A DNA stretch of 64,000 nucleotides from Paenibacillus sp. FSL W8-0426. Lineage in GTDB: Bacteria; Bacillota; Bacilli; Paenibacillales; Paenibacillaceae. The stretch spans positions 2,186,001-2,250,000 of the forward strand of contig NZ_CP150203.1 of the NCBI RefSeq assembly GCF_037969725.1. Reading direction: 5' to 3'. A model generated the notes under the pieces. The model ran no database searches and was not told where the DNA came from. It saw only the letters and a program-made list of their open reading frames with translations. The position numbers and the translations under genes were made by a program. This document shows positions 1-8,368 of the stretch, one piece after another (position 1 is the first letter of the stretch; every line of letters begins with the position of its first letter).

Positions 1-1150
1 CGCCCTTCGGTTTGCCCGTGGAACCGGAAGTATAGATGATATAAGCGAGGTCGTCGGGATGGACGTCGACGTTCGGGTTGCTGGCTGCAAATCCGGCGAG
101 ACGCCCGTCAACGGCAACAATTTGCCGCACGGTCGAGATGCCGGAGAATAATCGGGTTGCTTCAGCGAACGATGATTCCGTGGTCAGAACGAATGAAGAC
201 GAAGTGTCCTCGACGATGTAGCTGTTACGCTCCTCGGGATGCTCGGGATCGATCGGAACGTAGGCACCTCCCGCTTTGAGAATGCCAAGCAGGGAAATGA
301 TCGTTTCCAGGCTTCGCTCCATAAAAATGCTGACGAACTCGCCTTTTTTCAGTCCATTGGACAGCAGGACGCGTGCCACTTGGTTGGCCCGTTCGTTAAG
401 CTCGCGATACGTATACCGGCCGGATCTGGACGTGATCGCAGGCGAATCCGGGAATTCGGCGGCAGTGGCTTCAAACCAGCCATGGATCGTTTGGTGTTCC
501 GGCTCGAGCACGGCGGTGTCGTTCATTTCGCGGTACACGAGCCGATCGGAAGCAGACAGAATGTCCACCGAGCCCAGTGCCCTGTCTGCAGTGCGCAGGG
601 CGGACCGCAGCAGGGTTTGGTAGTATTCCGCATAGCGGAGCACGGTGTCCTCCCGGAGAAGGGAGCGGTCATAGAATATATCCAGGGCAAATTGGCCCTG
701 AATTTCGCGCATGTTCCAGCTTAGGACTTGCGGCCTTTGAGGGAGCTGGACGCTATTTAACATAAATAATGTTTCAGGATATTCCGCAGCAGAAGGATCT
801 TGTTCGTGCTGCAGTTGCGCAGAAACCTGATCGTTTAATTCCCGGAACGCCATTTTACCATGAAGTTCCAATCTAAGCGTGGCTGTCCGCTCCGGGCATA
901 CCGCCCCCACCGCAATTTCGCGTTCTCCGGACAATCGATACAGCAATGCCGCATAAGCGGTGAGCAAGACAGGATATAAGGAATCTGCTCCAAGCTTTTG
1001 GCTCAGCTCTGGGATCAGGGAAGGATCGATCTGAACATGAGCCGATTCATAGGAAAAGGTTTGATGCCGGCGTCCAAAATCCAGTGGAATCTGGAGAACC
1101 GGAAGATGAGATTCTGCGGCATGGTTTGTCGTCGTTTGGTTATCAATCAC
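1..1150 (-). CDS. non-ribosomal peptide synthetase, N-terminal part (runs off left edge)
   Basis: Minus-strand reading frame open from a GTG at 1150 to the window edge. AAGGAGG lies about 9 nt upstream of the GTG. The first ~150 residues resemble the C-terminal half of a condensation domain (LYPVLLTAYAALLYRLSGE, then SLLREDTVLRYAEYYQTLL). No HHxxxDG catalytic motif is present because the first half of that domain is missing. From about residue 185 an adenylation domain follows (TIHGWFE, then YTYRELNERANQVA, then LKAGGAYVPIDPEHPEER). It ends at the window edge in the A3 core motif (LAYIIYTSGSTGKPKG), which binds the ATP phosphates. Adenylation domains activate one amino acid as its AMP ester for loading onto a carrier domain. 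Carrier and later modules, if any, are outside the window, so the product is unknown. A synthetase that begins with a half condensation domain suggests an initiation module or a decayed start. Confidence 0.93.
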   Translation of the reverse strand, partial: MIDNQTTTNHAAESHLPVLQIPLDFGRRHQTFSYESAHVQIDPSLIPELSQKLGADSLYPVLLTAYAALLYRLSGEREIAVGAVCPERTATLRLELHGKMAFRELNDQVSAQLQHEQDPSAAEYPETLFMLNSVQLPQRPQVLSWNMREIQGQFALDIFYDRSLLREDTVLRYAEYYQTLLRSALRTADRALGSVDILSASDRLVYREMNDTAVLEPEHQTIHGWFEATAAEFPDSPAITSRSGRYTYRELNERANQVARVLLSNGLKKGEFVSIFMERSLETIISLLGILKAGGAYVPIDPEHPEERNSYIVEDTSSSFVLTTESSFAEATRLFSGISTVRQIVAVDGRLAGFAASNPNVDVHPDDLAYIIYTSGSTGKPKG

Positions 1151-1197
1151 TTATGGGATCCTCCTTGTTTCCATAGTATGCATGTTGGATTTCAGGT

Positions 1198-2961
1198 TTA
1201 TTTTTTGACGTTGAATTGTGAAACGAGCTCCTGCAGCTCTTCGGACATGCTGGTCAGGCGGTTCGAAGAATCGACGAGCGTGCTAAGGGAAGACTTCTGC
1301 TCATTCACGGATTCCGAAATTCGCACGCTGCTCTCGGCTGTTTTGCTTACGCTGGCGGACAAGTCGTCGGCGGTTGCCGTCATCTCTTCGGTCCCGGCGG
1401 AGATTTCCTGGGTTGCGCTGGAAACTTCCTGGATTTGCGAAGACACTTTTCTCGCTGCAGCCAAAATATCGTGGAACAGCTGTCCGGTCTCGGCGGCCAC
1501 GGCCAGTCCCGTATCCACTTCGGAAGTACCTTGCTCCATGGCGCGTACAGCCTGTTTGATCTCTCTTTGGATTTCTTCGATGAGCACGGCAATTTGACTC
1601 GTTGCTTGTTCGGACTGTTCGGCCAGCTTGCGAACCTCGCCTGCCACGACGGCAAAACCTCGCCCTTCTTCACCAACGCGGGCAGCTTCGATGGAAGCAT
1701 TCAGGGCAAGCAGGTTGGTTTGGCTTGATATCCCCGAAATGATATTAAGAATATCGCCAATCTCTTGCGAGCGGCTCTCCAGCACTTGGATGGCAGATGC
1801 CGTGTTTTTAACCGACTCGGTAATCAGCGTCATTTGCTCGGAAACCTGATTAACGACGGCATTCCCTTGCTCGGAGCGGCGTTCCATCTCATAGGCTTCG
1901 TCGGCGACATTGGACGAACTGCTGGCAATGGTCTGAATGACGGTAGCCATTTCGTTCATGGCGCGGGCGCTGTCGATGCTGGCCTGCTCTTGGGCGCGAA
2001 TGTTGGATGTAATATGATTGACGCTGGTGTTGATGATTTCTGCGTTATCGCTATTTCTTTCCGATACATCGTACAATTCTCTTGCAGAAGCATTGACTTC
2101 ATGGGAAGTGGATTGCACTTTGACGATCGTATCGTTGATTTTGCCGACCATGACATTGAATTTTTCGTTGACAATGCCCAAATCGTCTTTTCCAGTTGGA
2201 AGCTGGACATCCAAATTGCCCCGGCTCACATCATCGATACCTTTAATCAGGTGACGGATCGGGGAGAGCGTATTTTTCACGACAAGATATTGGATGATCA
2301 AGAACAACAACAGGAAGGCAACCAGAATGATGATGCTGTTTCTAAGCATGGATGCCAGTCCTTCCGGCACGGCCGAAGCATCCGCATCCACGGCAAAATA
2401 CGAGAAGATTTTCCCGTTGCTGTCCTTGATCGGATAAGCGATGGTGGTCCAGGTTCCGAAATCGTCGTCATAAAACGTGGTGAACGTTGGACGGTCGGTA
2501 CTCAACATTTCTTTCAAGGCATTGGCCACGGTCACCGGCTGCTCGTACATGTCGCCGATATTGACGCCATCGCTTTGGAAAGCTTCGCGCAAATTGGTCG
2601 GCATGGCAATCAATGAAGTTTCCCGTTGGGTGTTCCCGCCGAGTTCTGTTCCAAATATGTAAGCCTGCGCCACGTTAGGATAATACTCATGCATCTCGTC
2701 CAGGAAAGCCCGAAGCTTGGTCTGTACAGGCCCGTCGTAACTGCCTTCCGTGATGGCTGCCTGCACTTCGGACGGTTGGATTTCTTCCGACCATTTTTTC
2801 GTGATGAGCTCGACCTGATCATGCAACTGCTCAATCAGCACGACTCTTTGGAAATAATAACTGCTTGCGATCAGTGCCACGCCAATGATGACAATGTTGG
2901 TGAATGAAAGCAAAAGATTTTTCGAAAAGAAAGACATGTTTTTCCAGCTGAATGATTTCAC
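1198..2961 (-). CDS. methyl-accepting chemotaxis protein
   Basis: Transmembrane chemoreceptor of 587 residues. It senses ligands outside the cell and controls the CheA/CheW kinase at the membrane. A membrane segment at about 11-36 ([19 protein letters not shown]) is followed by an extracellular sensor region of roughly 180 residues that looks Cache-like. A second membrane segment lies near 217-240 ([20 protein letters not shown]), then a HAMP linker, then the cytoplasmic coiled coil with the conserved tip [20 protein letters not shown]. The GTG start at 2961 is chosen because CAGGAG sits about 9 nt upstream. The frame stays open to an ATG at 3120, but that extension carries no recognisable signal and includes a second AAGGAGG. 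The gene stands alone, 48 bp upstream of the synthetase start on the same strand, so the two could be co-transcribed. The ligand cannot be read from the sequence. Confidence 0.95.
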   Translation of the reverse strand: MKSFSWKNMSFFSKNLLLSFTNIVIIGVALIASSYYFQRVVLIEQLHDQVELITKKWSEEIQPSEVQAAITEGSYDGPVQTKLRAFLDEMHEYYPNVAQAYIFGTELGGNTQRETSLIAMPTNLREAFQSDGVNIGDMYEQPVTVANALKEMLSTDRPTFTTFYDDDFGTWTTIAYPIKDSNGKIFSYFAVDADASAVPEGLASMLRNSIIILVAFLLLFLIIQYLVVKNTLSPIRHLIKGIDDVSRGNLDVQLPTGKDDLGIVNEKFNVMVGKINDTIVKVQSTSHEVNASARELYDVSERNSDNAEIINTSVNHITSNIRAQEQASIDSARAMNEMATVIQTIASSSSNVADEAYEMERRSEQGNAVVNQVSEQMTLITESVKNTASAIQVLESRSQEIGDILNIISGISSQTNLLALNASIEAARVGEEGRGFAVVAGEVRKLAEQSEQATSQIAVLIEEIQREIKQAVRAMEQGTSEVDTGLAVAAETGQLFHDILAAARKVSSQIQEVSSATQEISAGTEEMTATADDLSASVSKTAESSVRISESVNEQKSSLSTLVDSSNRLTSMSEELQELVSQFNVKK

Positions 2962-3461
2962 TAAATTCCACTCCTGATTCTCTTGGTATTGACGCTTTGA
3001 ATGGCTTGCATGAATGCAGCTAATCAGGTCATGTATATATCCTCCTTCATAGATTAGGTCTGCGACCATGGTCTTGGTTCGTGGTCGTAAATATGAAGAT
3101 TTATCCCACTTATTAACCATGGGTGTCTAATAATTAAAACACATCCACTTTTAATATGTCGTATAAAATGTCCCCAAACTGAATAGTTTGATTAAAACTT
3201 TTTTAATATTCTGCATAAATGCGGATAGATGACCACCACCAATAGGTATATAGCACTATGGATTTGGAGGGTTACCATTTTTTGGCGTTTCATTTGTATT
3301 TTATCGCATAGGATCCGATCATGCATCGTTGTTTCCGAGCTGCATTCCGTTCTGCATGACGGCGGCGGGCAGACAGATTGAGCTGTCATGATATACATCG
3401 GAAGCGGTTTTATCTATAATAAATACAGTATGTATTTTAAATTCATAAGCAGCGGGGGTCT
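2962..3461. other. divergent intergenic region, chemoreceptor / rpiA
   Basis: About 500 bp with no convincing gene. On the minus strand an AAGGAGG at about 3041 is followed by ATG-ACC-TGA, a two-codon reading frame, and by a small inverted repeat CGACCA...TGGTCG near 3064-3090. On the plus strand TATAAT lies at 3415-3420, about 40 bp before rpiA, but no good -35 element stands at the right distance. The remainder is AT-rich. Confidence 0.4.
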
Positions 3462-4139
3462 ATGGAGATGAATCTGAAACAGATTGCAGCAGAACGGGCG
3501 GCTGAATACATTCAGGATGGCATGAAGGTGGGACTTGGAACCGGATCGACGGCATACTACGCTATTTGCAGGCTTGGAGAGCGCGTGCGCGACGGTTTGC
3601 GTATTCAGGCTGTTGCCACATCGGAAGCCTCGGACAAGCTGGCACGGGAGTGGGGAATCCCCATCGTCCCGTTTGACCAGATCGGCCGGCTTGATATTAC
3701 GATTGATGGCGCGGATGAAGTGGACCCGGATTTTAATCTGATCAAAGGCGGCGGCGGCGCATTATTGCGTGAAAAGATCGTAGCTGCCAACAGCGACAAA
3801 CTCATCATTGTAGCAGATGGAAGCAAGGCGGTTAAACGGCTCGGCCGGTTCCCGCTTCCGGTGGAAGTGGTGCCTTTTGCCTCCGAGTGGACGTTCAGCG
3901 CGCTGGAGAAGCTGGGTTGCCGTCCGGCCTGGAGAATGAATGGAGAGGAACGTTATCTGACGGATAACGGAAACTTGATCGCTGACTGCCATATGGAGGC
4001 CATTGAACATGCGGCTGAACTGAACGTTCGCTTGAACATGCTGCCTGGCGTCGTGGATAATGGATTGTTCGTGGATATGGCAGATACCGTCATTTTGGCA
4101 AAGGAAGACGGAAGCATCGATGAACTGCACCGTCCCTAG
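3462..4139 (+). CDS. rpiA: ribose-5-phosphate isomerase A
   Basis: Interconverts ribose 5-phosphate and ribulose 5-phosphate in the non-oxidative pentose phosphate pathway, in the cytosol. The 225-residue protein has the usual family length. It carries the phosphate loop VGLGTGSTA near residue 25, the catalytic region DGADEVDPDFNLIKGGGGAL near 85-105 (family catalytic Asp and Glu, then the Lys of IKGGGGA), and LREKIVA. The ATG at 3462 is preceded by GCGGGGGT. It is a single gene with its own upstream region; the MarR gene downstream starts 130 bp later. The frame is intact and nothing is unusual. Confidence 0.97.
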   Translation: MEMNLKQIAAERAAEYIQDGMKVGLGTGSTAYYAICRLGERVRDGLRIQAVATSEASDKLAREWGIPIVPFDQIGRLDITIDGADEVDPDFNLIKGGGGALLREKIVAANSDKLIIVADGSKAVKRLGRFPLPVEVVPFASEWTFSALEKLGCRPAWRMNGEERYLTDNGNLIADCHMEAIEHAAELNVRLNMLPGVVDNGLFVDMADTVILAKEDGSIDELHRP

Positions 4140-4269
4140 CCTGAAAAGCGAGGCGTGATTCGAGATATGACTGACATCCCTCTTGTGAATCATGAGGCAT
4201 GCTGCGGGCAGAGTGGCAGACCGCAAAAGATAGCATTACAATGTAAATCAGTGATGGAGGATTAGGGAA

Positions 4270-4731
4270 ATGCCGAATACGGAGGACAATCGGGAACTGT
4301 CTTTGCAATTATTTGTGGTTCTTGTCCGAGCATATAATTCAGTGACTTCAAGGTCCAACCGGGACATTCAAAGCCATGGACTGAATTCAACGGAATTCGG
4401 GGTGCTTGACTTGTTGTATCACAGGGGGCCGCAGGCCCTCCAGAAAATCGGCGAAAAGGTGTTGATGTCGAGCGGCAACATTACGTATGTCGTGGACAAG
4501 CTGCAAAATAAAAAGCTGATTACAAGACGTGCCTCCAAGGAGGATCGGCGCGTTATTTTTGCCGAATTGACTGAGACGGGGAAGGCCTTCTTTGAAGAGG
4601 TTTTCCCGCAGCATCATCAAGTCATCATCGATGCCCTGGAGGGGCTTTCGCCGTCCGAGAAGACAGAGGCGATCCGGTTGTTGAAAAAACTTGGCCTGGC
4701 TGCTGCAGGAAAAACCGACGTGCGTTCGTAA
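4270..4731 (+). CDS. MarR family transcriptional regulator
   Basis: Winged helix-turn-helix regulator of 153 residues, a normal MarR length. The recognition region is GLNSTEFGVLDLLYHRGPQ followed by KIGEKVLMSSGNITYVVDKL. The wing has the family signature RRASKEDRRVIFAELTETG near residue 90-108. The C-terminal helix (LKKLGLAAAG) is a dimerisation helix. The start is chosen at 4270 after GATGGAGGA. No partner gene lies immediately next to it in a shared operon, so the target is unknown; the zinc-ribbon membrane protein begins 230 bp downstream behind a terminator. The 3' end of the gene forms part of that terminator. Confidence 0.92.
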   Translation: MPNTEDNRELSLQLFVVLVRAYNSVTSRSNRDIQSHGLNSTEFGVLDLLYHRGPQALQKIGEKVLMSSGNITYVVDKLQNKKLITRRASKEDRRVIFAELTETGKAFFEEVFPQHHQVIIDALEGLSPSEKTEAIRLLKKLGLAAAGKTDVRS

Positions 4732-4747
4732 CGCGTCGGTTTTTTTG
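4714..4747 (+). terminator. Rho-independent terminator of the MarR gene
   Basis: ACCGAC pairs with GTCGGT and GCGTT pairs with AACGC inside it, with a 2-nt bulge between the stems, followed by a run of seven T. The stem overlaps the last codons of the gene. Confidence 0.85.
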
Positions 4748-4963
4748 TTTTTGCTCGGATTGGGAGGACGGCTTTCGAGCCGGCTAAGCTCGGTCAAAGC
4801 AGATTGACATCCAATCCCTGAAATCGGAGAATGGGTATATATGGGTTCATTGAAATGAAATGCCTGAACGAACCATTCTGCCCATTAGGGATTCATTGGG
4901 ATCGGAAGCAGGCTGGCTGCAGAGTGCAATACATGAGTAAGGCTTATGAAAAGGAGGGATTTT

Positions 4964-5311
4964 ATGCCTCGACCAGCAAGGGTGTGTTCGTATTGTCAGC
5001 AAGAAATGGCAGAGGACGAATTCAAATGCAAAGCATGCGGCAATCTCGTAGAAACAAAGACGGCGCCGCCTGAACGTGTGTACATGCAGGAAGAGGGAAA
5101 GCCACTGGATCGCTATTCCATTGTGCTGCTGGTCATCATGACGCTGTTATTCGCGCCAATCGCGATGACGATCGGGGGAGTGCTGCTGTTTCACGATGAT
5201 CCCTATCGGAGGGATACGGGCAAATTGATCGTGACCGGTTCGATGGTGGTCATGGCGATCCTATGTTTGGTTTTTGTTGCCGGATCAGGAACGCTAACGG
5301 TCCGCTTCTGA
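4964..5311 (+). CDS. zinc-ribbon membrane protein
   Basis: Small protein of 115 residues of unknown function. It starts with a zinc ribbon (CSYCQQEMAEDEFKCKACG, about residues 8-26), which should bind one zinc ion through two CxxC pairs. Two hydrophobic segments follow: IVLLVIMTLLFAPIAMTIGG near 52-71 and VTGSMVVMAILCLVFVAGSG near 90-109. It therefore looks like a small two-pass membrane protein with a cytoplasmic zinc knuckle. The ATG at 4964 is preceded by AAGGAGG at 7 nt; an in-frame ATG six codons earlier lacks a site. The methyltransferase gene begins 14 bp downstream, so both are probably co-transcribed. Confidence 0.85.
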   Translation: MPRPARVCSYCQQEMAEDEFKCKACGNLVETKTAPPERVYMQEEGKPLDRYSIVLLVIMTLLFAPIAMTIGGVLLFHDDPYRRDTGKLIVTGSMVVMAILCLVFVAGSGTLTVRF

Positions 5312-5325
5312 AAGGGGAGTGTCTA

Positions 5326-6039
5326 ATGAATCGGGAGCGCTTTAATGCTGCACGCAGGGCGGAGGCCGATTATCATGACAGGTTCTATCGTAATCATGAA
5401 CTGTTCGCGGAAGGTACCTGGATGGCGAAACCGATGCCCGTCGTGATGGAAATGCTGGAACGACTATTGACCCGTCATTCCAGGTTGAATGTGCTTGATC
5501 TCGGATGCGGCGTCGGACGTCATGCCATTGCGATTGCGCAGCGTCTGAAACAGACGGAAAGCAGGATCATCGGTGTTGACCTGATTGATGCGGCCGTAGA
5601 TGGTCTGTGCACCTATGCGCAGCAATACGGGGTTGATCACTTGATTAAGGTCGAAAAGGCAGACGCAGAGCATTATCCGATACCAAAAGCGCATTTTGAT
5701 TATATCGTTGCCTGTTCTTGCCTGGAGCACATGTCAAGTAAGGAAGCGTTCCTTGGAACCATTGAACGGATGCAGCAGGGCACGCGGACAGGCGGAATTC
5801 ATTGCATTGCCATGAGCACAAACGTGAAGGAACAAGAGATACGCACCGGACGGCCGCTTTTGCCTCTGATTGAATTGAACCTGTCCACCGAGGAAGCCAT
5901 GGATCTGTTATGGAAGAGCTATGCCGGATGGGAGATTCTCCACCAGAAGACGACCGAACACAAAATAACAGAGATGAAGTATGATGAAGAATCGCAGTTT
6001 AGTTCTGTTTTTGTCCGTTTTGCGGTGCAGAAGAAATAA
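5326..6039 (+). CDS. class I SAM-dependent methyltransferase
   Basis: Cytosolic methyltransferase of 237 residues with a Rossmann-like fold. Motif I (LNVLDLGCGVGRHAIAIAQ, about residues 54-72) binds S-adenosylmethionine. The acidic residue after strand 2 lies in IIGVDLIDAAV, and the motif IV region is FDYIVACSCLEHM. The substrate cannot be deduced. The start at 5326 follows AAAGGGGAG at 5-6 nt. It is coupled to the zinc-ribbon membrane protein just upstream. Downstream lies a partial copy of the dispersed intergenic repeat. Confidence 0.9.
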   Translation: MNRERFNAARRAEADYHDRFYRNHELFAEGTWMAKPMPVVMEMLERLLTRHSRLNVLDLGCGVGRHAIAIAQRLKQTESRIIGVDLIDAAVDGLCTYAQQYGVDHLIKVEKADAEHYPIPKAHFDYIVACSCLEHMSSKEAFLGTIERMQQGTRTGGIHCIAMSTNVKEQEIRTGRPLLPLIELNLSTEEAMDLLWKSYAGWEILHQKTTEHKITEMKYDEESQFSSVFVRFAVQKK

Positions 6040-6049
6040 ACGAATGCCT

Positions 6050-6150
6050 AAGCAGACCGACCCATTTTCCCGGGGAATGACCCGACGGAAAGAGGGAGAG
6101 CTAGATAACAGGCGATGGGAAGATGGTACTGCACTCGCAGTGACCTAGTG
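6050..6150 (+). repeat. dispersed structured repeat, copy C (partial)
   Basis: Shares the core GATAACA, then GGGAAGATGGTACTGC, with the longer copies at 30340-30471 and 59838-59968. The core ends in a hairpin in which ACTGC (6128-6132) pairs with GCAGT around an ACTC loop. The 5' half matches the other copies only weakly. It sits about 50 bp upstream of the start codon of the BadF-type kinase gene, in the leader position. Confidence 0.6.
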
Positions 6151-6200
6151 TGATTGATTAGTGCGGTTCATATAGACAATGTTGGAGGAGGAAATGAGCA

Positions 6201-7187
6201 ATGGATACATATGTCATCGGGATCGATGGTGGAGGAAGTCATACACGGGTAGCGATCGCAGATCATCAAGGGCATGTCCACTCTTACGTGCAAAAAGGAG
6301 GCTGCAATCGTTATCACGATGACCGTGCCGAACAGAATGTGCTCGAAGGGATCGCCGAAGCCATTCAGAAGGCAGGGTTGCAGGTACAGCAGATTGCCTC
6401 CTTGACGGCGGGGATGGCCGGACTGGATCAGGACGAACACTATGCATGGGCAGAACAATTATTGCGCAGAACGGGGATCCAAGGCAGCATCCATGCTGTA
6501 AACGATACGCGCATCGCCCACACGGCGGCTTTCCATGGCGATCCTGGAATTGTTGCCATCGGAGGTACGGGTTCCTTAATCCTTGCCAAGACCGAGAAAG
6601 GGCAGTGGATTCGCAATGACCAGTTCGGACATTATGCTCCGGTGGCGGCGCGTTTCCTGTCTTACGACACCGTGCACTCCATTTTGGCAGGTCGTTATGG
6701 TCAGGCGGACATGGCATGGATTGAACTCGTTTTGAATTATTGGAACGTAAACACGATACAGGAACTGGCACGACTCGGCTCAACGGGATTCGGAGGAAAC
6801 AAGCAGGAAACCAATCGGCGGTTTGGGCAGATGGCTCCATTGGTTACCGAAGCTGCAGGCAAAGGAGTACCGCTTGCTGTAGATGTATGTGATCGAGCGG
6901 CCGATACGGCAGTGGTAGGGATCGCGATGCTTGCAGCCTGCTTTCAATCCGATTCGGTTGCCGTCAGTCTGACGGGCAGCTGCCTGGAAACGCCGTATAT
7001 GCGCGAAGCGATCCGCAATGGGCTTGCTTCCGCAGGCGAGGCAGGAGGCAGGAGCTTCCGGCTTGCAGCTGGCGATCTGACTGCAGTCGGCGGCGCTTTG
7101 CTCGAGGCATGGGATACGGCAGGCATTCCGGTGAGTGAAAACATGCTCGCCACGCTTCGATCAGAACTTGCCACAATCCGACCATAA
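6201..7187 (+). CDS. BadF/BadG/BcrA/BcrD ATPase family protein, probable N-acetylglucosamine kinase
   Basis: Protein of 328 residues of the ASKHA (actin/hexokinase/Hsp70) fold. The phosphate-1 loop is VIGIDGGGSHTRVAIAD at residues 5-21. A phosphate-2 region IVAIGGTGSLILA lies near 116-128, with the adenosine region toward the C-terminus (VAVSLTGSC). Family members phosphorylate N-acetylglucosamine or related sugars in cell-wall recycling, but substrate assignment within this family is loose. The start is the ATG at 6201, preceded by GGAGGAGG. Copy C of the structured repeat lies in its leader, and a GNAT gene follows after 79 bp. Confidence 0.85.
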   Translation: MDTYVIGIDGGGSHTRVAIADHQGHVHSYVQKGGCNRYHDDRAEQNVLEGIAEAIQKAGLQVQQIASLTAGMAGLDQDEHYAWAEQLLRRTGIQGSIHAVNDTRIAHTAAFHGDPGIVAIGGTGSLILAKTEKGQWIRNDQFGHYAPVAARFLSYDTVHSILAGRYGQADMAWIELVLNYWNVNTIQELARLGSTGFGGNKQETNRRFGQMAPLVTEAAGKGVPLAVDVCDRAADTAVVGIAMLAACFQSDSVAVSLTGSCLETPYMREAIRNGLASAGEAGGRSFRLAAGDLTAVGGALLEAWDTAGIPVSENMLATLRSELATIRP

Positions 7188-7266
7188 GGAATGCAGCTTG
7201 AACTTTGGCGTACGAACGACTACAATACGATGGCGGAAGATAGCAAGCAGTAGGAGGAATGACAAA

Positions 7267-7701
7267 ATGTTGATTGATTTGAAAACGCGCATACAGGAGC
7301 CGGTTGTGCAGGAACTGTTATCCTATTCGGTATTTCCGGATCCGGACCGGTTGGACCACGCGCTGCAACAATATATTCTGAGTGATGATTTGCATCTGGA
7401 AGGGTATGAAGACGAGCAGCAATTGGTAGGTCTGATCGGTTATGAAAAAACGGGAGACAGCGAGATCACCATTCGGCATATCGCGGTGCTGCCGGAAAAT
7501 CGGTTCAAAAATTATGGCCGGGGCATGATTGCCCAGGTGCTTGAGAAGCACAATCCGGACTTGCTGGTTGCGGAAACGGATCAGGAAGCGGTCGACTTTT
7601 ACCGGAATTCCGGATTCGTCGTTTATAGTTTAGGGGAGCCTTATCCTGGCGTGGAACGATTCCGCTGTGTGCTGGAAAAGGATGAGGAAGAAGAGGCGTA
7701 A
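7267..7701 (+). CDS. GNAT family N-acetyltransferase
   Basis: Protein of 144 residues. The acetyl-CoA-binding region is IRHIAVLPENRFKNYGRGMI (about residues 76-95), the GNAT motif A with its Gly-rich turn, and DQEAVDFYRNSGFVVYSLGE is motif B. The substrate is unknown. The ATG at 7267 has TAGGAGG nine nt upstream. An upstream in-frame ATG at 7135 would overlap the kinase gene and has no binding site. It ends in a strong terminator, so the kinase and this gene may form one transcription unit. Confidence 0.9.
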   Translation: MLIDLKTRIQEPVVQELLSYSVFPDPDRLDHALQQYILSDDLHLEGYEDEQQLVGLIGYEKTGDSEITIRHIAVLPENRFKNYGRGMIAQVLEKHNPDLLVAETDQEAVDFYRNSGFVVYSLGEPYPGVERFRCVLEKDEEEEA

Positions 7702-7740
7702 TTGCGATATCGGTTGCAATGAAATGAAGATGGACTAGGG

Positions 7741-7789
7741 CAGGACGTGGGATCGGGTGAATGACCCGAGTAAGGCGTCCTGTTTTTTT
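7741..7789 (+). terminator. Rho-independent terminator after GNAT gene
   Basis: CAGGACG pairs with CGTCCTG, enclosing CGGGT-GAATG-ACCCG, followed by seven T. Confidence 0.9.
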
Positions 7790-7823
7790 GCTTTTTAGGG
7801 ACGGAAGATGCAGGAAAAAAGTA

Positions 7824-7886
7824 TTGCTTTGGAATAAAGTTTCATTATAGAATAGTTTCGTTATGAAATAGTTCGTTTAGTGAACT
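7824..7886 (+). promoter_or_regulatory. promoter and likely MarR operator for the marR-MMPL operon
   Basis: TTGCTT at 7824-7829 and TATAGA at 7846-7851 with a 16-bp spacer form a sigma-A-like promoter. TTTCAT (7840-7845) and ATGAAA (7863-7868) form one inverted repeat. AGTTC-N7-GAACT (7870-7886) forms another just downstream of the -10. The arrangement suits autorepression by the MarR protein encoded 24 bp further on. Confidence 0.6.
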
Positions 7887-7909
7887 TTATGAGAAAGGAG
7901 AATTGAACC

Positions 7910-8368
7910 ATGCAGAAACCGGATGCCAAGCACTTGGTCAATCGATATTTGGATGCCTCGTTTTTAGTCACCAAGCAGTTTGAAATTCGTATTCGGGAAC
8001 AGGTCGGGCAGACGATGTCGACAGATCAATTTTGCGCCCTGCGCCTGATTGATGAAAAACCGGATTGCACGCCCTCGGATTTGGCGGATCTTCTCTGCGT
8101 CGGCAAGAGCAGCATTACGGCATTGGTCAACAAGCTGGTGAGCCGAAATCTGGTTCATCGCTCGGGGGATGAACGTGACCGCAGAGTGGTGTATTTGTCT
8201 TTGACAGACACGGGGCGCAAAATTTATCAGGAAACGGAGCAGGAGATTCACAAGCTGCTTGAGCCTTACCTGGTGCATTTCAAGCCGGAAGAGATACGAA
8301 ATTTCATTGAATCTTTCGAAAAATTGGCGCTGCTGCTATCCGATGAAGGAGGACAGGACGAAGCATGA
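7910..8368 (+). CDS. MarR family regulator of the MMPL exporter
   Basis: Winged helix repressor of 152 residues. The helix-turn-helix region is CTPSDLADLLCVGKSSITAL (about residues 50-70). The wing signature is HRSGDERDRRVVYLSLTDTG (about 83-102). The start follows GAAAGGAG. Its stop overlaps the MMPL start by 4 bp (ATGA), so expression is translationally coupled. The same pairing is known for B. subtilis ydgJ-ydgH, in which the MarR protein sits with an MMPL exporter. Likely role: repress the operon until an amphiphilic or toxic compound binds. The inverted repeats upstream are candidate operators. Confidence 0.93.
   Translation: MQKPDAKHLVNRYLDASFLVTKQFEIRIREQVGQTMSTDQFCALRLIDEKPDCTPSDLADLLCVGKSSITALVNKLVSRNLVHRSGDERDRRVVYLSLTDTGRKIYQETEQEIHKLLEPYLVHFKPEEIRNFIESFEKLALLLSDEGGQDEA

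Noticed and set aside
239..724. Plus-strand 161-codon open frame
   Set aside because: Lies antisense to the peptide synthetase, whose adenylation and condensation motifs read cleanly on the minus strand.
1765..2616. Plus-strand 283-codon frame
   Set aside because: Antisense shadow of the chemoreceptor; no domain and no ribosome binding site.
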